Assembly (NCBI GenBank): GCA_045651165.1
Contig: JAZRRX010000022.1
Coordinates: 1 to 8,853, forward strand
Direction of reading: 5' to 3'
Length of the DNA stretch: 8,853 bases
From: RGIG4608 sp045651165
GTDB lineage: Bacteria > Bacillota > Clostridia > Oscillospirales > CAG-272
Positions 1 to 6,263 of this stretch are shown here, in pieces. A program made the position numbers and the translations under genes. Under the pieces are notes generated by a model, which saw nothing but the letters and a program-made list of their open reading frames with translations, was not told the DNA's origin and did no database searches. Within the stretch, counting starts at the first letter, position 1. Every line of letters begins with the position of its first letter.

Positions 1-163
1 AACCCGATATTATCACGGCTTCGCACAAGCAAAAACTAATGTTTTTACATAAAAGTTACTTTATTTTTGTAACGGACAGTCGAGGACGCCTGTCCCTACA
101 ACAACGTGCAATTTGTAGCCGCATCATTATATCAATCTCCCCCATAAATCAAAATTTGAAATC
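1..163. repeat. Intergenic mosaic repeat, right-hand part (copy 1)
   Basis: This gene-free stretch is the end of a repeat element that starts outside the window. Positions 7-76 match 4851-4920 by eye over about 70 bases with roughly a dozen mismatches; both contain CACGG-TTCGCACAAGCAAAA and GTTACTTTATTTTTG. A small GC-rich hairpin with arms GGACAG and CTGTCC followed by CCCTACA lies at about 74-98. The segment ends with the TIR-like motif CATAAATCAAAATTTGAAAT at 143-162, which recurs near 2916 and 5014. No coding potential is visible. The family is defined only from copies inside this window. Confidence 0.7.
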
Positions 164-181
164 ATAAAATTATTTTTCCTA

Positions 182-210
182 TTGAATATATCATCCAATT
201 GTGATATAAT
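182..210 (+). promoter_or_regulatory. pckG promoter, extended -10
   Basis: TTGAAT at 182-187 and TATAAT at 205-210 are separated by exactly 17 bases, and TGA sits directly before the -10 hexamer, giving a TGn extended -10. Transcription would start near 217, leaving a leader of about 32 bases. An AGGAGG ribosome binding site at 237-242 lies six bases before the ATG. I see no catabolite-repression-like operator here. Confidence 0.8.
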
Positions 211-248
211 CTCATTAATTATCATAAAAAATAGGTAGGAGGTATTTT

Positions 249-2045
249 ATGCTAAAAAACACACCTACAAATAACAAATATATTCTTTCTTGGATTGAAG
301 AAATGGCAGATATGTGCCGTCCTGACAATATAGTTTGGATTGACGGAACAGATGAGCAAGCAGAATTTTTACGCGCAGAGGCTTGTGCTTCGGGTGAGAT
401 GATAAAACTTAATGAGGAAAAGCTCCCAGGTTGCTATCTCCACAGAACTGCAATAAATGACGTTGCGCGCGTTGAGGGTCGCACGTTCATTTGTACGCGC
501 ACTAAAGAAGACGCGGGCAATATCAACAACTGGATGCACCCCGATGAATGCAAGGAGAAGTTGTCAAAGCTTTATGCAGGCTCTATGAAGGGTCAAACAA
601 TGTACGTTATTCCCTACTCCATGGGAATTGTCGGCTCGCCCTTTGCAAAATACGGCATAGAGCTTACTGACTCCATCTACGTTGTTCTCAATATGCTAAT
701 TATGACTCGTGTCGGCTTTGACGTGCTTGATGCCATTGGAGAAAGCAACGACTACATAAAGGGTTTGCACGCACGCGCTCAGTTGGATGAAGAAAATAGA
801 TATATCGTTCACTTTCCCGAAGAAAACACCATTTGGTCAGTAAATTCGGGCTACGGTGGGAACGTGCTCCTTGGTAAAAAATGCTTTGCGCTTCGCATTG
901 CATCATATCTCGGTAGATACGAAAATTGGATGGCTGAGCATATGCTCATTTTGGGTGTTGAATACCCCGATGGTGAAACGAAATATGTTTGCGCGGCGTT
1001 CCCCTCTGCTTGTGGAAAGACCAATCTTGCAATGCTTATCCCTCCCGAATATTATGCGAAAAAGGGCTTTAAGGTTCATTGCGTAGGTGACGACATCGCG
1101 TGGCTTCGCGTGGGCAAGGATGGTCGTCTTTGGGCAATAAATCCCGAGAATGGATTCTTCGGTGTAGCACCTGGAACGAATGAAAAAACCAATCCCAACG
1201 CGCTTCACACAACCTTCAAGGACACAATTTTCACAAACGTTGTTCACAACACGCGTGACAATACAGTTTGGTGGGAGGGTCTTGACAAAAATCCCCCAGA
1301 AGATGCTATTGACTGGATGGGACGTCCTTGGGACTATAGAAAATATGACAAAAACGATAAATCCACTTGTGGCGCGCACCCCAATTCGCGCTTTACTGCA
1401 AAGGCAACGAACTGTCCTTGCCTTTCAAGTGAGTTTGAAAACCCCATGGGTGTGCCGATTTCGGCAATCATCTTCGGTGGCAGACGAGCAAAAACTGCTC
1501 CCTTGGTATTTGAGTCCACCTCATGGCAGAACGGCACGTTCATCGGCTCAATTATGGCAAGTGAAACAACGGCGGCAGCCTCAGGTGCTGTTGGTGTTGT
1601 TCGTCGAGATCCTATGGCTATGCGCCCGTTTGTTGGCTACGATATGGGTGACTACTTTAACCATTGGTTGAATATGGGCAAGATCATTCCTAATCCTCCA
1701 AAGATTTTCCACGTCAACTGGTTCAGAACCGATGACGAGGGCAATTTTATGTGGCCCGGATTTGGTGATAATATGCGCGTGCTTATGTGGATTCTCTCTC
1801 GTTGCGAGGGTAAAATTGGCGCGCGAGAGAGTGCTATAGGATACATTCCCTATGCAAAAGATATTTGCATAGACGGACTTTCTGATGTAACTCTTGATAC
1901 AATCGACGAGCTTTTGGCTATAGATAACGCGTCTTGGCTTGAGGACGTTGAGAATATCAAAGAATTCTATGCCCAGGTGGGAGATAGAATGCCAGCTGAA
2001 CTTTACAAGGAGCTTAATGCACTTGAAAACAGACTCAGAAACTAA
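249..2045 (+). CDS. pckG: Phosphoenolpyruvate carboxykinase, GTP-dependent
   Basis: This cytosolic enzyme interconverts oxaloacetate + GTP and phosphoenolpyruvate + CO2 + GDP. The 598-residue product is close to the usual length of GTP-type PEPCKs (about 600-620) and resembles them end to end. Visible motifs are the P-loop FPSACGKTN at residues 251-259, the metal-binding GDD at 280-282, and downstream the GGRRAKTAPLV and RRDPMAMRPFVGYD segments typical of the GTP family and absent from the ATP-type enzyme. The ATG follows an ideal AGGAGG site at 237-242, so the start is secure. It has its own promoter and a terminator right after the stop, so it is probably monocistronic. In anaerobic Clostridia the enzyme may run in either direction, making PEP for gluconeogenesis or fixing CO2 into oxaloacetate; the sequence cannot decide this. 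Confidence 0.97.
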   Translation: MLKNTPTNNKYILSWIEEMADMCRPDNIVWIDGTDEQAEFLRAEACASGEMIKLNEEKLPGCYLHRTAINDVARVEGRTFICTRTKEDAGNINNWMHPDECKEKLSKLYAGSMKGQTMYVIPYSMGIVGSPFAKYGIELTDSIYVVLNMLIMTRVGFDVLDAIGESNDYIKGLHARAQLDEENRYIVHFPEENTIWSVNSGYGGNVLLGKKCFALRIASYLGRYENWMAEHMLILGVEYPDGETKYVCAAFPSACGKTNLAMLIPPEYYAKKGFKVHCVGDDIAWLRVGKDGRLWAINPENGFFGVAPGTNEKTNPNALHTTFKDTIFTNVVHNTRDNTVWWEGLDKNPPEDAIDWMGRPWDYRKYDKNDKSTCGAHPNSRFTAKATNCPCLSSEFENPMGVPISAIIFGGRRAKTAPLVFESTSWQNGTFIGSIMASETTAAASGAVGVVRRDPMAMRPFVGYDMGDYFNHWLNMGKIIPNPPKIFHVNWFRTDDEGNFMWPGFGDNMRVLMWILSRCEGKIGARESAIGYIPYAKDICIDGLSDVTLDTIDELLAIDNASWLEDVENIKEFYAQVGDRMPAELYKELNALENRLRN

Positions 2046-2047
2046 AA

Positions 2048-2080
2048 AAAGCGAGGAATTTATTCCTCGCTTTCTATTTT
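2048..2080. terminator. Bidirectional terminator between convergent genes
   Basis: Twelve-base arms at 2048-2059 and 2062-2073 (core GCGAGGAAT / ATTCCTCGC) flank a two-base loop. A T-rich tract follows on the plus strand, and the A-run at 2044-2050 becomes a T-run on the minus strand. It begins three bases after the pckG stop and ends where the convergent gene stops, so it can serve both. Confidence 0.92.
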
Positions 2081-2760
2081 TATTTAAAAAGTATTCCACC
2101 AATATCCATAAGGGGTGCATCGACAAGGTCGATTGCAACCTTACCGTAAAGCTCGCAAAACCTTCGAATTTTCTCACCATCCGGATGGTAATTAAGTGAG
2201 CCACAAAAATATATTTTGTCCCCGCACAAGCCACAAGAACCACCTATAAAGCCGTGATTGTAGGGCGGCAGGTAAATATTCCCCTCCCCTATTTTTAGGA
2301 CGTCCACACCCGCTTTTCGAGCCGCCTCGGCAATACCCAAATCAGCAGTAATCAGCGCATTTTCACTCACAATGCAACTAGAACAATGTGCATATCCTTG
2401 CGAGATGTGGTTGATAGAAAATCCCTTTTTTTCAAGATATTTTAACACCGTTTTGGAGGCATATTTCGTGTTAGCAAATACATTTTTGCCAACCACCGCA
2501 ATATTGAGCAAAACGTCATTTGGATATCTCTTGCCCATCGGCTCGTCAATTTTTATTACCCTACTAAAACCCCTGAGGTCTGGGGTGTAGTCCTTATGCA
2601 TAAATATTGTGTCGCCCACCGACAAAAAAAGCATATCTACATGCGTGTCAACAGGATGCGAAAGCGCAGAAAAAGAAGGCAAAGATATCGTTTCAAATCC
2701 TTCTTGCTGTAATGCCTCGAATATTCTCTTGTCTGCATTCTGCGATAAGTATGCTAGCAT
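2080..2760 (-). CDS. DUF6873-like protein, possible GME fold, function unknown
   Basis: I recognise this 226-residue protein only as resembling the Clostridia family DUF6873, described as having a guanidino-modifying-enzyme (GME, pentein) type fold. No enzymatic activity is assigned. Notable segments are HPVDTHVDM at 35-43, QGYAHCSSCIVSENALITAD at 121-140 with a C126-x2-C129 pair, and NHGFIGGSCGLCGDKIYFCG at 168-187 with C176, C179 and C186. There is no signal peptide or obvious membrane segment, so it is probably cytosolic. The C-terminus lacks the late catalytic cysteine expected of arginine deiminase or DDAH-type enzymes, which suggests a non-standard or non-catalytic GME member. The start at 2760 is supported by AAAGGA about eight bases upstream. 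It shares a terminator with the convergent pckG, and a repeat element begins just upstream of its RBS. Confidence 0.75.
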   Translation of the reverse strand: MLAYLSQNADKRIFEALQQEGFETISLPSFSALSHPVDTHVDMLFLSVGDTIFMHKDYTPDLRGFSRVIKIDEPMGKRYPNDVLLNIAVVGKNVFANTKYASKTVLKYLEKKGFSINHISQGYAHCSSCIVSENALITADLGIAEAARKAGVDVLKIGEGNIYLPPYNHGFIGGSCGLCGDKIYFCGSLNYHPDGEKIRRFCELYGKVAIDLVDAPLMDIGGILFK

Positions 2761-2776
2761 AGTGCTATCCTTTCTG

Positions 2777-2934
2777 CGATAAATTGGGATTTGGCGATGT
2801 GCTTTGATTTTTATAACGTAGGGCGGGGGCTTGCTCCCGCCGCCCTAAAAGTTAGATTTAATTACCACGACGGGAGTACCACCTACGATGTTTGTGCAAT
2901 AACTTTAATCTCCCCGATAAATCAAAATTTGAAA
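2777..2934. repeat. Mosaic repeat element with TIR-like ends (copy 2)
   Basis: The left end reads CGATAAATTGGGATTT (2777-2792) and the right end CCCCGATAAATCAAAATTTG (2912-2931). Read in the opposite direction, the right end matches the left end through AAATT-nn-GATTTAT, so the two behave as imperfect terminal inverted repeats. The interior has a GC-rich hairpin at about 2822-2841 (GGCGGG / CCCGCC) next to GTAGGG, and AAAGTTAGATTTA at 2848-2860, which recurs in part at 5870. No credible ORF is present. At about 158 bases it resembles a MITE in size and form, but no target-site duplication was identified. Confidence 0.6.
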
Positions 2935-2943
2935 ACCACAAAC

Positions 2944-2984
2944 AAAAAAATAAAAAGGGCAGACTCGAGCAATATCGGTCTGCC
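2944..2984 (-). terminator. rpmB terminator
   Basis: On the minus strand the arms GGCAGAC and GTCTGCC (2978-2984 and 2958-2964) enclose a 13-base loop and are followed by CCTTTTTATTTTTTTG. It lies about 30 bases after the rpmB stop and is a typical Rho-independent terminator. Confidence 0.85.
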
Positions 2985-3012
2985 AATTTTACGTTAATTA
3001 ATCACTTATTAA

Positions 3013-3198
3013 TTAAGCACGGTTTACTTTGCCTGAACGAAGGCAACGAGAGCAAACTGCAACAGTAACGGGAGTGCCGTTAACGATTGCCTTTACCTTT
3101 CTGATGTTGGGCTTCCAAGTTCTGTTTGTCTTGCGATTAGAGTGAGAAACGTTCTGACCGAAAACAACGCCTTTTCCACAAACACTGCATTTTGCCAT
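3013..3198 (-). CDS. rpmB: 50S ribosomal protein L28, C+ form
   Basis: This small basic protein of the large ribosomal subunit has 61 residues, near the usual 61-63 for Bacillota. It begins MAKCSVCGKG and contains HSNRKTNRTWKPNI, the characteristic L28 segment. Cysteines at 4, 7, 49 and 52 form two CxxC pairs, so this is the zinc-binding C+ version; some bacteria carry a C- paralogue used under zinc limitation. The ATG is preceded by AGGAGGTG five bases upstream. It has its own promoter at 3266-3294 and its own terminator. eno lies upstream on the same strand with no evident terminator between them, so some readthrough from eno is possible. Confidence 0.97.
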   Translation of the reverse strand: MAKCSVCGKGVVFGQNVSHSNRKTNRTWKPNIRKVKAIVNGTPVTVAVCSRCLRSGKVNRA

Positions 3199-3265
3199 AA
3201 TGACACCTCCTGATAAAACGTTATAAAAACGTCCAATTTACATAAATAGTTTACGAACAGTAGAT

Positions 3266-3294
3266 ATTATAGCATAGAAAAACTCAAAATGCAA
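3266..3294 (-). promoter_or_regulatory. rpmB promoter, extended -10
   Basis: On the minus strand TTGCAT (3289-3294) and TATAAT (3266-3271) are separated by 17 bases, with TGC directly before the -10 hexamer. Transcription would start near 3259, giving a leader of about 60 bases before the rpmB ATG. The layout is almost the same as at 5826-5854. Confidence 0.8.
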
Positions 3295-3335
3295 GAGTTT
3301 TTTGAAAATAATTTAATATAAATACAAAATTTTCG

Positions 3336-4640
3336 TCAAAACGAGTGACTTTTACTCTCAAAATATATCTCTCCACCATATTCCGTGTTGCCACAAAGAG
3401 ATCCCTCAATTCGCAAAAGACGATTATATTTGGCAATTCTCTCTCCACGACACGGAGCGCCTGCCTTTATAAAGGGTGCGTTAGTGGCAACGGCAATATC
3501 GCAAAGAGTTGTATCCTCGGTTTCACCCGAACGATGCGACAAAATAAATTTATATCCATTTTCCTTTGCCAATCGAATGGTTTGCAGAGTTTCAGTAAGC
3601 GTGCCAATCTGGTTCGGCTTTATTAAAATCGCGTTGGCAATTCCCATCTCAATTCCGTCAGAAAAACGAGTGGGATTTGTAACAAACAAATCATCACCAA
3701 CTAGCATCATTTTGTCACCAAGACGCGCGGTCATTCTCTGCCACCCCTCAAAATCCTCCTCGGCAAGACCGTCCTCAATAGAGATTATTGGATATTTCTC
3801 TGACAAATGCTCATAGTAGTCAATAAGCTCGTCCGCGCTATATTCAATTTTGCGCTTGAGCGTGCGATAGATGTTTTCGTCCTTGTCAAGCCAAGCACTT
3901 GAGGCTACGTCAAGGGCAATTTTGACCTGATTAGTATTATAAGTGCTTCTCTCAATTGCCTCAACCAAAAGGTCGAGTGCCTCCTCGTCGTCGTGTAGGT
4001 CGGGTGCATATCCACCCTCATCGCCAACTGCACTTGACAGTCCCCTTTCCTTTAAAATATTGGCAAGATGATGATATATTTCACTTCCCATCTGGAGCGC
4101 GTGTGCAAAATTGTCAGCGCCGACGGGCAAAATCATAAATTCTTGAATTTCGATATTATTGTTAGAGTGCGCGCCACCATTGATAACGTTGAACATCGGC
4201 ACAGGCATGCGATATGCACCAAGTCCACTTAAATATTTGTAAATCGGAACGTGATAGTAGTTCGCACTTGCTCTAGCGCACGCCAAAGATACGGAAAGTG
4301 TAGCGTTAGCACCAAGTTTGCCCTTGTTTTGCGTGCCGTCTAATTCAATTAGAGTTTTGTCAATTCCGACTTGGTCGGTTGAGTACATTCCGTAAAGCGC
4401 TGGAGCAATTTTTTTGCAAACGTGAGCTACCGCCTCCTGCACTCCTTTTCCGTGATAGCGCTCCTTTTCGGCATCACGGAGTTCAAGCGCCTCGTGTCTG
4501 CCACAGGAAGCACCTGATGGCGCACTTGCAACGCCTACCGTTCCGTCATTTAAAATAACAGTCGCCTCAACAGTGGGATTTCCTCGCGAGTCAAGTATCT
4601 CCCTCGCACAACATTTGTATATCTGTGGTTTGTTTAACAT
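3336..4640 (-). CDS. eno: Enolase (phosphopyruvate hydratase)
   Basis: Enolase interconverts 2-phosphoglycerate and phosphoenolpyruvate with Mg2+. The product has 434 residues, normal for bacterial enolases. By alignment to the E. coli enzyme, metal ligands are D244, E289 and D316, catalytic residues E208 and K341, and substrate-contact residues H157, E166, H369-R370-S371 and K392. Signature blocks include GDEGGYAPD, SIEDGLAEED and SHRSGETED. The flexible catalytic loop reads SGASCG (42-47), where most enolases have SGASTG, and NQIG is preceded by KP rather than KV; both are mild departures with all core residues intact. The ATG at 4640 is chosen because AAGGAGA lies six bases upstream; the same frame stays open to 4784, but that extension runs through repeat DNA. 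No clear promoter is visible directly upstream. Confidence 0.97.
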   Translation of the reverse strand: MLNKPQIYKCCAREILDSRGNPTVEATVILNDGTVGVASAPSGASCGRHEALELRDAEKERYHGKGVQEAVAHVCKKIAPALYGMYSTDQVGIDKTLIELDGTQNKGKLGANATLSVSLACARASANYYHVPIYKYLSGLGAYRMPVPMFNVINGGAHSNNNIEIQEFMILPVGADNFAHALQMGSEIYHHLANILKERGLSSAVGDEGGYAPDLHDDEEALDLLVEAIERSTYNTNQVKIALDVASSAWLDKDENIYRTLKRKIEYSADELIDYYEHLSEKYPIISIEDGLAEEDFEGWQRMTARLGDKMMLVGDDLFVTNPTRFSDGIEMGIANAILIKPNQIGTLTETLQTIRLAKENGYKFILSHRSGETEDTTLCDIAVATNAPFIKAGAPCRGERIAKYNRLLRIEGSLCGNTEYGGEIYFESKSHSF

Positions 4641-4646
4641 TTTTTC

Positions 4647-4653
4647 TCTCCTT
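4647..4653 (-). promoter_or_regulatory. Ribosome binding site fixing the eno start
   Basis: AAGGAGA on the minus strand lies six bases before the ATG at 4640. It excludes the longer in-frame start at 4784, whose extra 48 residues are encoded by repeat sequence and do not resemble enolase. Confidence 0.9.
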
Positions 4654-4670
4654 TTTCTTGGTATGTAAAA

Positions 4671-5035
4671 CGATAAATTGGGATTTATGTGGGAGTTAGC
4701 AAGTTTTAGATTTATTTGCATTTTTAGTTGTAGGGACAGGTGGTCTCGCTGCGGCTCGGTCACACTCGGGGAAAAACAACACACTGTGTTGTTTTTTAAT
4801 ACCCTCGTGCCGCTTCGCTACCTCGACTGTCCGCAACAATGGACAACCAAATATCATCACGGTTTCGCACAAGCAAAACCTAACATTTTATATAAAAAGT
4901 TACTTTATTTTTGAAACGGGCGGTGGGTGACCGCCCCTACATTAGCGAATTTATGTCCAATATAGTGTAGGGGCGCGCATTGCCCCTCCGCTAATAAACA
5001 AAACTAACTCCCCGATAAATCAAAATTTGAAATCG
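4671..5035. repeat. Large mosaic repeat with nested hairpins (copy 3)
   Basis: This 365-base element fills most of the gap between eno and the YczE-like gene. Ends are CGATAAATTGGGATTTATG (4671-4689) and CCCCGATAAATCAAAATTTG (5010-5029). Inside is a near-perfect palindrome at 4772-4796 (AAAAACAACACA / TGTGTTGTTTTT around one base). GGACAGG...CTCGG on one side and its approximate reverse complement to about 4832 on the other give a long imperfect stem. A 70-base segment at 4851-4920 repeats 7-76. Then come GGGCGG-TGGGTGA-CCGCCC with CCCTACA and, inverted, TGTAGGGG (about 4918-4980). No coding signal is seen. Confidence 0.65.
4772..4797. terminator. Strong AT-rich hairpin, possible terminator
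   Basis: Perfect twelve-base arms around a single central base end in a run of six T on the plus strand, with five A leading in, so the structure reads similarly from both strands. It lies inside the repeat upstream of eno and could insulate eno from transcription arriving from the YczE-like gene. It might instead be only a structural part of the repeat. Confidence 0.45.
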
Positions 5036-5041
5036 TAAAAA

Positions 5042-5076
5042 CAAAAAGCGCATAACAGTACAAAACTATTATGCGC
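5042..5076 (-). terminator. Terminator of the YczE-like gene
   Basis: On the minus strand arms GCGCATAA (5069-5076) and TTATGCGC (5048-5055) are followed by TTTTTGTTTTT. It lies about 23 bases beyond the stop at 5099. Confidence 0.85.
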
Positions 5077-5098
5077 CAAAAGTATTCTAAAAATACCA

Positions 5099-5788
5099 TT
5101 ATTTTGTTTTTGGATTAAGGATTTCGTAAAGCTTTGGAATGGCGGGCGAGAAATCGCAATATTTATCAAGAATTTTTCCAAAAAATGCAATGAGAATAGA
5201 ATTGAGAAAAGCGGATATAACTGTGAGAATACCGATAAGGTCAAATCGAAATTCACCCAATAGAATGAACATCATCGTCAATGACAAAGCAAGCATTGAA
5301 GCATCAAAAATGAGCTTCATTTTATTCACGTTAAATCCCTTTGCCTCTGCTACCTCCTTAACAAAAATCTCGTAAATGGAGGGTGGAATATAAGTTCTAA
5401 GCATAAGCGCCACGGCAAATCCCGTGATTATCATTCCAACGACAGCAACGATAATGCGCGAAGTCATACTCGTCGGTTGCATAAAGCCCAAAAGAGCATT
5501 TATGAGGTCAAAGCACGCGCCATAGAAAATAATATTGCAAATTGTTGCAATAAATTTTCCCTTAAATTTGCCAATGATAATGCAACAGAGCGCAAGCAAA
5601 AGACCTTGAATTATATATTCGCAAAAACCGACTGTCAAAAAGCCGATTTTTCTATTTAAAATAAATGCGGGAGCAATTATCACAGAAAGGCCAAGTGCAC
5701 TTTTCGAAACAAGACAGTTTCCAAGAGCACATAGAATATTGCCAATAATCCATGATGACTCACCGAGTTTGATTGTTTTTTTAGTCAT
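5099..5788 (-). CDS. YczE/DUF6198-like integral membrane protein
   Basis: This 229-residue hydrophobic protein begins MTKKTIKLGESSW and has about five or six likely membrane segments, roughly at residues 14-45, 50-75, 80-102, 112-132, 167-185 and 189-210. The N-terminal stretch with G-N-x-x-x-ALG and the GLSVIIAPAFIL segment resembles the YczE/YyaS/YitT group of Bacillota membrane proteins (DUF6198-like). These have no well-established biochemical role, so I assign no substrate. The start at 5788 has only a weak upstream GGGT, so translation may be inefficient, but the next in-frame methionine lies far inside the protein. It has its own promoter (5826-5854) and terminator (5042-5076), so it is probably monocistronic. 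Confidence 0.8.
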   Translation of the reverse strand: MTKKTIKLGESSWIIGNILCALGNCLVSKSALGLSVIIAPAFILNRKIGFLTVGFCEYIIQGLLLALCCIIIGKFKGKFIATICNIIFYGACFDLINALLGFMQPTSMTSRIIVAVVGMIITGFAVALMLRTYIPPSIYEIFVKEVAEAKGFNVNKMKLIFDASMLALSLTMMFILLGEFRFDLIGILTVISAFLNSILIAFFGKILDKYCDFSPAIPKLYEILNPKTK

Positions 5789-5825
5789 ATTTATTACCCA
5801 TTCAATTCAAATTTAGTAGTGCCAT

Positions 5826-5854
5826 ATTATAACATAATTTTTTTCAAAATGCAA
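5826..5854 (-). promoter_or_regulatory. Promoter of the YczE-like gene, extended -10
   Basis: On the minus strand TTGCAT (5849-5854), a 17-base spacer and TATAAT (5826-5831) are present, with TGT before the -10 hexamer. The predicted start is near 5819, about 30 bases before the ATG. The -35 region CTTGCATTTTGA is identical to that of rpmB. Confidence 0.78.
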
Positions 5855-5869
5855 GATTTTTAGAGAATA

Positions 5870-6059
5870 AAGTTAGATTTGTAGAATCACGGACGCGCAA
5901 TGCGCGCCCCTACACTTTGCTATACTAAAATCCTTCACCATAGGGGTTCCCCGAAACGAGCATTGCGCAGATTTGGAGGTTCCTGTAGGGGCGGTCATCG
6001 GCCGCCCGTTTCAAAAACAAACTAACTTTTTAAACATCCCGATAAATCCCAATTTATCG
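5870..6059. repeat. Mosaic repeat element (copy 4)
   Basis: The right end is CGATAAATCCCAATTTATCG at 6040-6059, a version of the TIR that forms a hairpin with itself (eight-base arms, CCCA loop). The left boundary is unclear; AAGTTAGATTT at 5870-5880 matches a segment of copy 2. The interior has GCGCGCCCCTACA in one orientation and TGTAGGGGCGG in the other, GGGGTTCCCC, and a segment (about 6007-6030) resembling the reverse complement of the GTTACTTTATTTTTG part of copies 1 and 3. No gene is seen in the gap 5789-6096 apart from the YczE-like promoter and this element. Confidence 0.55.
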
Positions 6060-6061
6060 CA

Positions 6062-6095
6062 GAAAAAGGTCGCAGATTTTCCCGCGACCTTTTTT
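6062..6095 (-). terminator. Terminator of the feo locus
   Basis: Arms AAAAAGGTCGC (6063-6073) and GCGACCTTTTT (6084-6094) enclose a ten-base loop. It begins two bases past the stop of the cysteine-rich peptide gene and has T-runs on both strands. Confidence 0.9.
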
Positions 6096-6096
6096 A

Positions 6097-6252
6097 TTAA
6101 TCTTTATTTTCTGGAGAGCAACCACCGTTACATTTACCACTATGAGGACAACCTATGCATTTGTTTCCCTGCTTTTTCTGTTTTCCAATATAAACAAGCA
6201 CCGAAACTGCGATTGCAATCAAAACTATAACTAAAATAATATCTTTAATCAT
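6097..6252 (-). CDS. FeoB-associated Cys-rich membrane protein
   Basis: This 51-residue peptide starts MIKDIILVIVLIAIAVSVLV, a single N-terminal membrane segment at about 4-22. A basic linker (GKQKKQGNK) and a cysteine-rich tail KCIGCPHSGKCNGGCSP follow, with cysteines at 32, 35, 41 and 45. This form and position directly after feoB match the small FeoB-associated Cys-rich membrane proteins common in Bacillota. They are thought to assist FeoB, possibly like the gammaproteobacterial FeoC or by handling Fe(II) through the thiols, but the function is unproven. The positive linker suggests the Cys tail faces the cytoplasm. The start is supported by GAGGTGA a few bases upstream. The gene begins 11 bases after the feoB stop and ends at the feo terminator, so it is surely co-transcribed with feoB. 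Confidence 0.92.
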   Translation of the reverse strand: MIKDIILVIVLIAIAVSVLVYIGKQKKQGNKCIGCPHSGKCNGGCSPENKD

Positions 6253-6263
6253 AATTCACCTCA

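Noticed and set aside
2750..2761. Palindrome TATGCTAGCATA at the start codon of the DUF6873-like gene
   Set aside because: It is twelve bases, unique in the window and overlaps coding sequence; it looks like chance and differs from the feo operator.
2791..2997. 68-codon plus-strand open frame in the gap between the DUF6873-like gene and rpmB
   Set aside because: It runs through repeat copy 2 and the rpmB terminator, has no RBS and resembles no protein.
2994..3016. Inverted TTAATTAA pair after rpmB
   Set aside because: AT-only, low-information repeat overlapping the rpmB stop; it adds nothing to the clear terminator at 2944-2984.
4692..4700. Single GTTAGC half-site upstream of eno
   Set aside because: There is no facing GCTAAC at the right spacing, so it is not an operator copy.
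4641..4784. N-terminal extension of enolase by 48 residues
   Set aside because: The extension is read from repeat DNA, has no RBS at 4784 and is absent from enolases; AAGGAGA before 4640 fixes the start.
4678..4914. 78-codon plus-strand open frame in the large repeat
   Set aside because: It spans the long hairpins of copy 3 and shows no coding features.
5973..6230. 85-codon plus-strand open frame
   Set aside because: It crosses the repeat and the feo terminator and is antisense to the well-supported Cys-rich peptide gene.
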